Assembly (NCBI RefSeq): GCF_002584535.1
Contig: NZ_NUOT01000074.1
Location: 1 to 64,000, forward strand
Length of the DNA: 64,000 nt
Source: Bacillus cereus
GTDB taxonomy: Bacteria; Bacillota; Bacilli; Bacillales; Bacillaceae_G
Reading direction: 5' to 3'
The first letter of the stretch is position 1, and the number at the start of each line of letters is the position of its first letter. Below are positions 36,515 through 45,206 of this stretch, in pieces. The notes under the pieces were generated by a model. The model worked only from the letters and a program-made list of their open reading frames with translations. It ran no database searches and had not been told where the DNA came from. A program made the translations under genes and the position numbers.

Positions 36515-37979
36515 ACATTTCTATATTACCTGTTACAAGCATATAAAGCGATACTGCCGCTGCAATCACGATTACAACCATGACATATCTCTCCATGCCA
36601 GAAAAACAGCGATTTCCTTTTTCCTTTCGAGCAAACACATAAACAACAAGTCCAATACCATATACGATTGAGACAAGTAATAAGTTTTTTAAACCTGCTG
36701 CATAAATCAGCCATACAGAGTATAATGCGGCAATTAAAGCCAGTACTCCATTTTTCAGTCTTGCCCTTTTCAATTCCTTCGTTACAACTAATTTCAACTG
36801 ATAAAGTGCTGATAATAAGTACGGAAGTAAAATAGATGTAGATGCGATAAAATACATCATTTGATACGTTGATTCCGAAAACAATACAATAATAAACAAA
36901 GTCTGTGCCACACCATTTGAAATCCATAATGCAACATGTGGTGTCTGCTTTTTATTTGTCTTCGTAAATACTTTTGGAAATACGCCATCTTTCCCTGCTA
37001 CGTGTGAAATTTCAGAAACGAGTAAGAACCAACCAATTAATGTCCCAATAAGTGAAGCAACCAATCCGATATTAATTGCAATTGCACCCCATGGTCCAAC
37101 AACATGCTCTAATACATGGCCCATTGACGGCGTTTCTAGCACGGAAAGCTCTTGTCTTGTCATAGCTCCCATGGAAAGAACTGAAATTAAAATATAGATG
37201 GACATAACTAAAATCAATCCAACAACCGTTGCTTTTCCAACATCCCTGCTGTTTTTTGCCCTTCCAGATAATACGACTGCCCCTTCTACACCAATAAATA
37301 CCCAAAGTGTAACAAGCATCGTATTTTTCACTTGACCAAGGACAGAAGAAATAGAAATACTTCCCTCTCCCCAAAAATCATGTGTAAATGTATCCCAGCG
37401 AAACGCTGTAATCATAACGACAATAAATAATAAAATCGGAACAAGTTTTCCAATTGTTGCAATAAAGTTCATAATAGACGCTTCACGAATTCCAATTAAA
37501 ATAAGGAAGTGAAGTGTCCATAATAATAGAGATGCACCAACGATGGATGCAACGTTGTTTCCTCCTTTAAAAATAGGGAAAAAATATCCAAGTGTACTAA
37601 ACAATAACATAATCGTAGCTACGTTTCCTAAAATCCCTGCAAGCCAGTAGCCCCATGCACTATTAAAACCGATATATTCACCAAACCCTGCACGTGCATA
37701 ACTATAAATCCCACCTTCAAGTTCTGGTTTTTGTCTTGCTAACGTTTGGTATACAAGTGCAAGCGGAATCATTCCCATTGCCGTAATACACCATCCAATT
37801 ATCGTTGCGCCACTATTTGCGCCTACTGCTAAATCATGCGGTAAACTAAAAACACCCCCGCCAACCATTGTTCCTACTACTAATGCAATTAATGGAAAAA
37901 ATCCTAATTTCTTTTCTATTGGTACCACCCCATCTGTCATTCTAGGTGTTATGTTTATCCATTCAACTATTAAAGTCAC
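36513..37979 (-). CDS. basic amino-acid/polyamine antiporter (APC family)
   Basis: About 475-488 residues with 12 predicted membrane segments. The N-terminal GTMVGGGVFSLPHDLA matches the substrate loop of ArcD-like arginine:ornithine antiporters (APA group), and WVFIGVEGAVVLSGRAKN is typical of the same group. The substrate is probably arginine/ornithine or lysine. The start is unsure: GTG 37979 overlaps AAAGGTG; ATG 37940 (MTDGVVPIEKK) lacks a clear site. Confidence 0.85.
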   Translation of the reverse strand: MTLIVEWINITPRMTDGVVPIEKKLGFFPLIALVVGTMVGGGVFSLPHDLAVGANSGATIIGWCITAMGMIPLALVYQTLARQKPELEGGIYSYARAGFGEYIGFNSAWGYWLAGILGNVATIMLLFSTLGYFFPIFKGGNNVASIVGASLLLWTLHFLILIGIREASIMNFIATIGKLVPILLFIVVMITAFRWDTFTHDFWGEGSISISSVLGQVKNTMLVTLWVFIGVEGAVVLSGRAKNSRDVGKATVVGLILVMSIYILISVLSMGAMTRQELSVLETPSMGHVLEHVVGPWGAIAINIGLVASLIGTLIGWFLLVSEISHVAGKDGVFPKVFTKTNKKQTPHVALWISNGVAQTLFIIVLFSESTYQMMYFIASTSILLPYLLSALYQLKLVVTKELKRARLKNGVLALIAALYSVWLIYAAGLKNLLLVSIVYGIGLVVYVFARKEKGNRCFSGMERYVMVVIVIAAAVSLYMLVTGNIEM

Positions 37980-38090
37980 CTTTTTCTCTAATAGACGTTT
38001 CTATTATATTTTTTCAGGAAAACATTACTTATTCTAAAAGAAAATCAGCAAAAAGGGAATACTTTTTTGAAAAAATGTATAAGTATGCAC

Positions 38091-38120
38091 AAAAAAACCG
38101 TTCATTTTATTACGAACGGT
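38091..38120 (-). terminator. hairpin between permease and ABC genes
   Basis: ACCGTTC / GAACGGT with a 10-nt loop and T7 on the minus strand, about 40 nt before the end of the permease-SBP gene; it would terminate transcripts arriving from the amino-acid permease promoter side rather than from the ABC operon, or act antisense. Confidence 0.5.
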
Positions 38121-38158
38121 CGATTTTCAATCATTAAATTGTATATTTCTTGTAAATA

Positions 38159-39670
38159 TTAATGAATTAACTCCTCTTTTTCTAAAAATTGCCTCGCTAC
38201 TTTTTCTGCACTTTTACCATTTACATTTACTTCATAATTCATTTTTCTCATATCTTCATCTGAGATTTTCCCAGCAAGTTTATTTAATGTCTTCTCAAGT
38301 TCAGGATACTTTTCAAGTGTCTCTTTTCTTAACAATGGAGCTCCTTGATACGGTGGAAACAATCCTTTATCATCTTCTAGTACTTGCAGTTCATATTGCT
38401 CAAGTTCACTATCCGTAGAATAAGCATCAATGACAGTAACATCACCAGATTCTATTGCGCTATAACGTAACTTCGGTTCCATCGTTTTAACATTTGGAAA
38501 CTGGAAGTTATATACCTTTTGCATCCCTTTATATCCATCTTCCCGATCTGCAAATTCTAATGTAAATCCAGCCTTAACATTTGCTGCAACATTTCGTAAA
38601 TCTGAAATTGTTTTTACATTATATTGCTCTGCAATATCTCTTGGCATTGCAAGCGCATATGTATTGTTATATTCCATCGGCTTTAGCATCACCATTTGAT
38701 ATTTCTTTTCCATCCCCTGGCGGGCTTGTTCATATACCTCTTTGCGATTTGTACTCTTTGGTTCTTCTTTTACAAAAGTAGATAATGCAGTCCCTGAGAA
38801 TTCAGGGTACATATCAATTTCTCCCGATTTTAAAGCTTCAAAAACAAATGCTGTTTTCCCAAGCCCAGGTTTAAGCTCTACAGATAAATCAGTATCTTGT
38901 TCGATCAGTTGTTTATACATTTGCATTAAAATTTCCGGTTCAGACCCAAGCTTCCCAGCAATTACGATATCCTTCTTTTGCGTATTCACTAAAAATGGTG
39001 CAGCTATAACAACCACAATGATACATATTGCCATTATAAATCGCTTAGGAGATCGTCTAGTGCTTTCAAACATCCGAAGTACACCGTCAAAGAATAAAGC
39101 TAACAATGCGGCTGGTACAGCCCCTAATACGATAAGAGCATGATCATTTCGATCTATACCGAGTAAAATAAGTTTTCCAAGCCCCCCAGCCCCTATTAAA
39201 GCAGCTAACGTAGCTGTTCCGACAATTAGTACCATCGCTGTACGAATTCCAGCCATTATAATCGGTAATGCGAGTGGAAGTTCTATTCTCCATAATCTTC
39301 GAAAACTGTTCATTCCCATCGCTCTTGCTGCTTCAATAAGCGATGGATCTAACTTACGGATTCCCGTATATGTATTTCGTAAAATTGGCAATAACGCGTA
39401 TACAACTAACGCGATAATTGCTGGCACCTTTCCAATACCAACTAGGGGAATTAAAAGCCCTAGTAAAGCCAATGAAGGAATTGTTTGCATAACTGCAGAT
39501 GTTCCTATAATGAATTCAGCAATTCTCTCTCGACGCGTTAACAAAATGCCTAGCGGAACGGCAATCATTACTGCAAAAAATAAAGAAATAAGTGAAATTT
39601 GAAGGTGTTCAATAAGAGCGCGAAGTAATTCTAACTTTCGTTCTTGAAACGTTTGTAATAATGCAGACAC
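38159..39670 (-). CDS. ABC permease fused to substrate-binding domain (OpuC/EgtU type)
   Basis: 503 residues: a permease domain (1-205; EAA loop in EAARAMGMNSFRRLWRIELP) and a membrane helix joined to an OpuAC-type binding domain (about 232-500; KLGSEPEILMQMYKQLIEQ). This fused layout is found in osmoprotectant (glycine betaine/choline/carnitine) importers and in the ergothioneine importer EgtU of Firmicutes. From sequence alone I cannot tell which ligand. It lies 3 nt after the ATPase stop in the same operon. Confidence 0.88.
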   Translation of the reverse strand: MSALLQTFQERKLELLRALIEHLQISLISLFFAVMIAVPLGILLTRRERIAEFIIGTSAVMQTIPSLALLGLLIPLVGIGKVPAIIALVVYALLPILRNTYTGIRKLDPSLIEAARAMGMNSFRRLWRIELPLALPIIMAGIRTAMVLIVGTATLAALIGAGGLGKLILLGIDRNDHALIVLGAVPAALLALFFDGVLRMFESTRRSPKRFIMAICIIVVVIAAPFLVNTQKKDIVIAGKLGSEPEILMQMYKQLIEQDTDLSVELKPGLGKTAFVFEALKSGEIDMYPEFSGTALSTFVKEEPKSTNRKEVYEQARQGMEKKYQMVMLKPMEYNNTYALAMPRDIAEQYNVKTISDLRNVAANVKAGFTLEFADREDGYKGMQKVYNFQFPNVKTMEPKLRYSAIESGDVTVIDAYSTDSELEQYELQVLEDDKGLFPPYQGAPLLRKETLEKYPELEKTLNKLAGKISDEDMRKMNYEVNVNGKSAEKVARQFLEKEELIH

Positions 39671-39673
39671 GAT

Positions 39674-40624
39674 TTACCCCATCTCCTTCATTTGTCCAGT
39701 CAAATATGCCACAATATGACGGCTTGTTAATGTCCCAATGCATTGTCCATCTCTTTCAATTGGAACAGCTTCTTCTGCTTCCAAACGAATCAAAGCTTCT
39801 TGCAGTGAAGCATTTGTCGATAGAGGTATAACATCATTTTCTACTTGTTTATCACTCACAAATGGCAACACATCTTCAATGCTCTTTCCTTCATACCAAG
39901 GGCGCACACGATTTCCAATAAATTCTTCTACAAAATCATTTACGGGACTATGTATGATTCCTTCTGGTGTATCTAATTGAACGATCTTCCCTTTTTTCAT
40001 CACACAAATTCGGTCACCAAGTGTTAACGCTTCTTGCATATCATGTGTCACGAACACAATGGTTTTTTGGATTTTTTTCTGCAATTTTACAATATCCTTT
40101 TGCAACTGTTCTCGGCTTAATGGATCTAGCGCACTAAATGGTTCATCCATCAGAACAATTTTCGGGTTGGCAGCTAGTGCTCTTACAACTCCTACACGCT
40201 GCTTTTGTCCACCAGATAATTCATCAGGCATACGATTTCTGTACACATCTGGATCTAATCCAACCATATCAAGTAACTCATCCACACGCTCCCGAACTTT
40301 TTCTTTACTCCATTTTCTCATTTCAGGTACAATCGCAATATTTTCGGCAATTGTCATATGAGGAAACAAGGCAATCTGTTGCAGAACGTACCCAATGTTC
40401 CAACGTAATTCATGAATATTGTATTCTTGAATATCTTTTCCGTCGATAGAAATTGAGCCTTCTGTCGTTTCAATTAAACGATTAATCATTTTCATCGTGG
40501 TCGTCTTTCCGCAACCACTCGGACCTATGAGGACAAAAAACTCCCCTTTTTTAATTTCTAAATGCAACGAGTCTACCACTTTCGTTCCATTGTACACCTT
40601 TGAAACGTGTTCAAATCGAATCAC
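39674..40624 (-). CDS. ABC transporter ATPase (OpuCA/EgtV type)
   Basis: 316 residues: Walker A GPSGCGKTT, signature LSGGQKQR, Walker B IVLMDEPFSALD, H-loop VTHDM. One CBS-like segment remains at the C-terminus (about 255-310; CIGTLTSRHIVAYL), fewer than the pair in OpuA/OpuCA proteins that sense ionic strength. It drives the fused permease downstream. Confidence 0.9.
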   Translation of the reverse strand: MIRFEHVSKVYNGTKVVDSLHLEIKKGEFFVLIGPSGCGKTTTMKMINRLIETTEGSISIDGKDIQEYNIHELRWNIGYVLQQIALFPHMTIAENIAIVPEMRKWSKEKVRERVDELLDMVGLDPDVYRNRMPDELSGGQKQRVGVVRALAANPKIVLMDEPFSALDPLSREQLQKDIVKLQKKIQKTIVFVTHDMQEALTLGDRICVMKKGKIVQLDTPEGIIHSPVNDFVEEFIGNRVRPWYEGKSIEDVLPFVSDKQVENDVIPLSTNASLQEALIRLEAEEAVPIERDGQCIGTLTSRHIVAYLTGQMKEMG

Positions 40625-40704
40625 AAATACAACTCCCTTATTATCATTTCTTTCATTCTGATAGAATCTTATCTTCTTTTCAAATGATACGCTTTTTATT
40701 CATG

Positions 40705-40730
40705 AAAAAAGAGCCCTTACTTGAGCTCTA
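40705..40730 (-). terminator. terminator of the ydcF-type gene
   Basis: AGAGC / GCTCT stem with a T6 run on the minus strand; the stop codon of the gene lies in the stem. Confidence 0.7.
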
Positions 40731-41285
40731 ATGATCGAATAATGTTGTTTTAATAATTGCTGCATACTCACGTATATAAGCTTTCTTCTTTGAGCGCTTT
40801 GGCGTTGGTGCTGCAAGTGATTCCATTTGCATACCTAAACGTTTAGCAATAATTTTTGTTCGATATAGATGATATGTATTACTTACAACCACCGCGTGCG
40901 TTACATGATATAATTCCATGCTAAACTTTAGATTTTCATAAGTACTTGTCGAGCGATCTTCAATGAAAATACGTCCATCTTCAATTCCATGTTGTATTAA
41001 ATAATTTCGCATGCTGTGAGCCTCAGGAATATCCTCATCTTCACCTTGTCCTCCAGATACAATTACTTTTGTTTCCGGATGAGAATTTAAATACATTAAA
41101 GCTACATCTAACCGATTTTGAAGAGATAAAGAAGGTTTATCCCCAAATAATTTTGCACCTAAAATTAATACATATGGAGCGTTATCACTTACTTTTTCAT
41201 AAGCAACTTTTTTCATTCGATATGTCATATACACAATGCATAAGGGTGGAAATAATAAGATAATAAATAGTATCCATTTGTTCAT
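40728..41285 (-). CDS. YdcF/SanA-type DUF218 membrane protein
   Basis: 185 residues: an N-terminal membrane helix (4-22), then a DUF218 domain with YVLILGAKLFGD, VIVSGGQGEDEDIPEAHSM and RSTSTYENLKFS. Relatives (YdcF, SanA, ElyC) act in envelope maintenance; the biochemical role is not settled. Standard length. Confidence 0.85.
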   Translation of the reverse strand: MNKWILFIILLFPPLCIVYMTYRMKKVAYEKVSDNAPYVLILGAKLFGDKPSLSLQNRLDVALMYLNSHPETKVIVSGGQGEDEDIPEAHSMRNYLIQHGIEDGRIFIEDRSTSTYENLKFSMELYHVTHAVVVSNTYHLYRTKIIAKRLGMQMESLAAPTPKRSKKKAYIREYAAIIKTTLFDH

Positions 41286-41348
41286 ATATAAGCTTACACT
41301 CCCTTTCTTTATATTATATAGAAAAAGAAAGGGAGACAGAAGTATTTT

Positions 41349-41462
41349 TTAGTGACTGCGTTGTCCTGCGTTTTGAGCATTACGCCCTTTTTTAGAAGAT
41401 GTATGGCACTGAGTTTGATTCCCTTTATGTTTCGCTGATCCTAACGCTTTTGTTTTTCCCAT
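41349..41462 (-). CDS. small basic protein (SASP-like composition)
   Basis: 37 residues, MGKTKALGSAKHKGNQTQC, then HTSSKKGRNAQNAGQRSH. Rich in Lys, Asn, Gln and Ser, without hydrophobic segments, like minor small acid-soluble or DNA-associated spore proteins, though I cannot name the family. GAGGATG precedes the ATG. Too short for routine gene finding. Confidence 0.65.
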   Translation of the reverse strand: MGKTKALGSAKHKGNQTQCHTSSKKGRNAQNAGQRSH

Positions 41463-41585
41463 TTTGTTTCACATCCTCTTTTTATATGGTTCCTTTATAG
41501 ATTTTGTATTTTCTCTCTCGTCATACAATGGTTTTATTGGAAGTTTCTCCTTATTTCAAGAATATTTTTGGGGTATCAAAATAAA

Positions 41586-41738
41586 GTGAAACTTCCAACA
41601 GTAGGGAGGTCTTCATCCCCAACTGTTGGTTAGTTGAACCAATCGGGCTTTTACGTGTAGTCGATCTTCCACCCAACTTCCTTGTTTCTCTCTGCATCTT
41701 GAGGTGAGGATATTCCTTCTCGTTTATTCGGGATAAAA
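41586..41738 (+). repeat. dispersed intergenic repeat (bcr-like), copy B
   Basis: It has the same outline as copy A at 6.4 kb: GTGAAACTT, CCAACAGT...CAACTGTTGG stem, TTAGTTGAACCAATC, GGGCTTTTAC, a TTGAGGTG block and TCGGGATAAA at the end. The inverted-repeat arms differ in sequence from copy A yet still pair, which suggests a conserved structure. It fills most of the gap 41463-41830. Confidence 0.72.
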
Positions 41739-41830
41739 GGTTACATTTAATGCATTCATTACCTGTTTATAATTTGATATATATTAAATACAACAAGAAT
41801 ATTGTAATATAGTGAAAAGGAGATGGTTTT

Positions 41831-42043
41831 ATGTTGAAAATAGGACAAAACAAAATACGTTTCATTTCAGGAATTAGCTTATTAATATTGGTTATGACTA
41901 ATTCTTTTATAAAAAGTGATTCTTGGGTCATTTGTATAGATGTCATTTTAGTCTTGGTTAACTCATTTTTATTTATTATTTCTAGAGATATAACAAAAAC
42001 CGATTTACTTAGAAAAAAAGAGAAGTTAGATGAAATGAAATAA
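41831..42043 (+). CDS. small membrane protein, unknown
   Basis: 70 residues with two membrane helices (about 12-28 and 33-50) and a basic tail (RKKEKLDEMK). A good ribosome-binding site, AAAAGGAGATGG. No family recognised. Confidence 0.65.
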   Translation: MLKIGQNKIRFISGISLLILVMTNSFIKSDSWVICIDVILVLVNSFLFIISRDITKTDLLRKKEKLDEMK

Positions 42044-42198
42044 TTTTGTGTTATTTTTTGATGAAAATAGAAATTAAATTTTTATTCAAAAGTTTTTATT
42101 TCTTTTAAGAATACAAGAGATTCTGTAACTTTGATTCAAACTATGTATTATAATGAAATATGCGATAAAACCTATATCTAAAAAGGGGGGATTCTTTT

Positions 42199-42621
42199 AT
42201 GTACAAACTCAAAACAACAGAAACCAACAATAGTGTAATCGAGTTTATTGAAAATGTTGACAGCCTAAAAAAACGAGAAGACGCATATCAGTTATTAGAT
42301 ATATTTACTGAAACAACTGGTTATCCAGCAAAAATGTGGGGTCCAAGTATAATTGGATTTGGTACATATCATTATAAATATGCATCTGGTCATGAAGGGG
42401 ATGCGCCATTAGTAGGCTTTTCACCCCGAAAAGCCAAGATTAGTTTATACTTCGCAACTGGTGATCCTGAGCGAGAAAACCTATTAAAGGACTTTGGAAA
42501 ACATACATCTGGGAAATCGTGTGTATACATTAATAAAGTAGCAGACATTGATATTAATGTGCTAAAAGTGCTAATGAAACAATCTATAAATTTTTTGAAA
42601 AAGACGTATCCGAATCATTAA
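42199..42621 (+). CDS. DUF1801 domain protein
   Basis: 140 residues; MWGPSIIGFGTYHYKYASGHEGD and AKISLYFATG are the DUF1801 (YdhG-like) hallmarks. Function unknown. AAAAAGGGGGG lies before the ATG. Confidence 0.85.
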   Translation: MYKLKTTETNNSVIEFIENVDSLKKREDAYQLLDIFTETTGYPAKMWGPSIIGFGTYHYKYASGHEGDAPLVGFSPRKAKISLYFATGDPERENLLKDFGKHTSGKSCVYINKVADIDINVLKVLMKQSINFLKKTYPNH

Positions 42622-42725
42622 TGTAATAATTAAGCATTAGGTATTTTGAACTCACATCAAAATACCTGTTTTTAGGTTAGTCCCTTATAAAATCTCATCA
42701 ATAATAACAACTCAAAAAATACCAC

Positions 42726-43526
42726 TTAAATAGAAAGTGGTAAATTCAACTTTTTAGGAATATCAGCTTTAAGATGAGGCGTATATTGTATAGAAAAAGA
42801 ATATCCTTCTTGAACAAACGATATTTCATTATTATGAAAATGAAATGGTACATCGCTTCCTCTTAGATGTTTCTGGACCATTTGAATGAACTCAAGACTC
42901 GGCGTCCCAAATGAAATATGCATTTTCGGCGGCAAAGCTTTCATTGCAATTGGAATCCAAGGTCTTCCTTTCCAGCTTGCAACAACATGAGCCGTACCAC
43001 CAACTACAAAGTTAAATATTTCACCATCTTCAAATGTTTTCATAAATAAATTGGATTTTAGCCACTCTCTATATACTGGCACACTTTTTACTGGGCATCC
43101 TACTTCTCTTAAGTACAAAATGTTCAAAGGTGTGTATGGAATTAAAACATCTTCTTCAATATATTTATGTGCAATAATTTCAAGAAGATTTCCATCTCCA
43201 TCACGAAAATATAAATTTAATCGACCATCCTCTTCGTCAATTTCATGACCGTCTTCCCACCTTACAATAAGCAAACCTGATTCTTGAATCCACTTTACTG
43301 TTTCATAGAACTTTGAAAATGGTACTTGAAAAGCAAAATGAGCAGGAGAAAGTGGTTCATATGATTCTTCAAAAACTAATGAAACATATGGAGTTAATTT
43401 AAAACTTATTTGTTTATTTGTTTTTGATAAAATTGGAATTCCAAGACATTTTGCATATACTTGTTCTACCCCCTGAATAGATACTGTCTGTAATTTCAAC
43501 TCTGAAAAATGTGTAATCATCCTCAT
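42726..43526 (-). CDS. VOC (glyoxalase-superfamily) protein, two domains
   Basis: 266 residues with two VOC modules (about 5-120 and 130-262). Segments such as LYFRDGDGNLLEIIAH are typical of dioxygenase/glyoxalase relatives (CatE-like layout). Substrate unknown. Start at 43526, or the in-frame ATG two codons on. Confidence 0.8.
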   Translation of the reverse strand: MRMITHFSELKLQTVSIQGVEQVYAKCLGIPILSKTNKQISFKLTPYVSLVFEESYEPLSPAHFAFQVPFSKFYETVKWIQESGLLIVRWEDGHEIDEEDGRLNLYFRDGDGNLLEIIAHKYIEEDVLIPYTPLNILYLREVGCPVKSVPVYREWLKSNLFMKTFEDGEIFNFVVGGTAHVVASWKGRPWIPIAMKALPPKMHISFGTPSLEFIQMVQKHLRGSDVPFHFHNNEISFVQEGYSFSIQYTPHLKADIPKKLNLPLSI

Positions 43527-43702
43527 TCCCCCACCGTGTTTTCAATCAATACGATAAATTTAGCAAACTACTCATTCGTTTATATTATGAATCTGCAACC
43601 AGTTTTAATGGTATCGTTTTCATATTTACCTAAGAGCCAATGGACAATTGACCATTAACTCCTAAAAACTCATCTTAAGATTCGTAACAAAGCAAACGCT
43701 TA

Positions 43703-44239
43703 TCATTCCACCCCTAATTGCTTTTTCACTTCTTTATACACGCTCATATATGCTTTTAACTCTTTGAAAAGATCATGAATTAATGGTTTTGCGTCCTCAC
43801 TGAGCTCACCATCTTGCACGTATAAACCGTCTAATACAACTTGCTTTGGAATTGCATTCGCATATACGCCTCGCGCGACAATACGCATACTATTAAGTGC
43901 GTTTATACCGCCTTTTCCACCGCCTGCAACTGCCAATAGAGCAACTGGTTTATGGACAAATTCACTGCTGCTTAAGAAATCTAATGCGTTTTTTAGCGCA
44001 CCGCTCATTGCATTATGATACTCAGGTGTGCAAAGGATTACACCATCAGCTTCTTTTACTAATTTTTTCAATTTCGTTACTGCTTCTAATTCTCGTTGTG
44101 ATTCTTCCCCATTATATAAAGGCAACTGTTCTGTTGCTAAATCATATAATTCCCCTGCAAATTGCTCTGCAATATATTTTGCAATGACACGAGTTCTCCC
44201 AAACTTACGTGGTGTTCCGTTAATTACGACTAATTTCAT
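43703..44239 (-). CDS. NADPH-dependent FMN reductase (YhdA/azobenzene reductase type)
   Basis: 178 residues, flavodoxin-like fold: GTPRKFGRTRVIAKYIA binds the FMN phosphate, and CTPEYHNAMSGALKNALDFL is the family signature. It matches B. subtilis YhdA, whose gene follows yhcYZ there too. The ribosome-binding site GGAGAGA lies before ATG 44239. Confidence 0.9.
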   Translation of the reverse strand: MKLVVINGTPRKFGRTRVIAKYIAEQFAGELYDLATEQLPLYNGEESQRELEAVTKLKKLVKEADGVILCTPEYHNAMSGALKNALDFLSSSEFVHKPVALLAVAGGGKGGINALNSMRIVARGVYANAIPKQVVLDGLYVQDGELSEDAKPLIHDLFKELKAYMSVYKEVKKQLGVE

Positions 44240-44345
44240 GTGTGTTTCTCTCCTTTGTTTTAAGTTCTACCTCTATAATATCAGAATATTCTATGCGAAA
44301 ATCAGCAAATAGAGGGAAAGGCTTTGAGAAAATAGTATGAAAATT

Positions 44346-44377
44346 AAAAAACGAACTCATACTTTTGTATGAGTTCT
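44346..44377 (-). terminator. terminator of the yhcY-yhcZ operon
   Basis: GAACTCATAC / GTATGAGTTC with an AAAA loop and a T run on the minus strand, after the small gene. Confidence 0.9.
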
Positions 44378-44388
44378 TGATATATCAA

Positions 44389-44544
44389 TTAATCATTCTT
44401 TACAACAGCATGTCCGCCAAACTGATTTCGGAGTGCTGAAACAACTTTTCCGTGGAATGTATCATCTTTTTGAGAACGATAACGCATGAACATTGACATT
44501 GCAATAACTGGAGAAGACGCTTGTAATATAACTTCTTCTCCCAT
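44389..44544 (-). CDS. small protein downstream of yhcZ, unknown
   Basis: 51 residues: MGEEVILQASSPVIAMSMFM, then RYRSQKDDTFHGKVVSALRN and a short tail. AGGAAGGA precedes the ATG, 12 nt after the response-regulator stop, so it is the third gene of the operon. No family recognised, and it does not resemble B. subtilis YhdB. Too short for many gene finders. Confidence 0.72.
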   Translation of the reverse strand: MGEEVILQASSPVIAMSMFMRYRSQKDDTFHGKVVSALRNQFGGHAVVKND

Positions 44545-44556
44545 AATAGGTCCTTC

Positions 44557-45192
44557 CTATACAACCCCATGCTTCACAGCATACAACGCAGCTTGCGTCC
44601 GATCATCTACCTGCAATTTCGCAAGTACATTTGAAACATGTGTTTTTACAGTCTGTTCTGTAATATAAAGCTCTGCTGCTATTTCTTTATTACTTCTTCC
44701 TTTCGCAATCTCACAAAGTACTTCTCTTTCTCTTTTTGTCAGCATAAATAAACTATCCTGCTTTTCCTCTTTCACTACTGGTCTTCCTAACAAAGCAGGA
44801 GTTACTTTCGGATGAAGATTCGCATTTCCTTGATATACAGCGATAATAGAAGCAACCAGTTGATCTGGCTGTACTTCTTTTAGTTGATAGCCATCCGCGC
44901 CCGCTTCTAGTGCCGGAAGAACATAATCTTGCTCTGAGAAGCTACTTAACATAAGTATTTTAATTGTGGCGTCATATTGTTTCAAACGTTTTGTCGCTTC
45001 AATCCCATCCATCTTTGGCATTGATAAATCCATTAATACTACATCTGGCCTTTCTTTTCGAATCAACTCTAACGCCTCTTCCCCATTCTCTGCTTCTCCT
45101 ATTATTTCAAATTCCTCTTTCGTTTTTAAGAAGAATACAAGCCCTCTCCTAACGATATGATGATCCTCTACAAGTAATAGTTTAATTTTCAA
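44557..45192 (-). CDS. yhcZ: NarL/LuxR-type response regulator (YhcZ)
   Basis: 211 residues: receiver domain with phospho-Asp in VVLMDLSMPKMDG and acidic pair EDHH; LuxR-type helix-turn-helix in LTKREREVLCEIAKGRSNKEIA. Start TTG 45192 (MKIKLLLVEDHH) after AAAGGGAG; the TTG at 45210 lies within or before that site. Partner of the kinase upstream. Confidence 0.88.
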   Translation of the reverse strand: MKIKLLLVEDHHIVRRGLVFFLKTKEEFEIIGEAENGEEALELIRKERPDVVLMDLSMPKMDGIEATKRLKQYDATIKILMLSSFSEQDYVLPALEAGADGYQLKEVQPDQLVASIIAVYQGNANLHPKVTPALLGRPVVKEEKQDSLFMLTKREREVLCEIAKGRSNKEIAAELYITEQTVKTHVSNVLAKLQVDDRTQAALYAVKHGVV

Positions 45193-45206
45193 TGAACTTC
45201 TCCCTT

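Noticed and set aside
36526-37374. Cys/aromatic-rich minus-strand frames (133 and 100 residues)
   Set aside because: They are alternate-frame shadows of the amino-acid permease gene, with no ribosome-binding site and unnatural composition.
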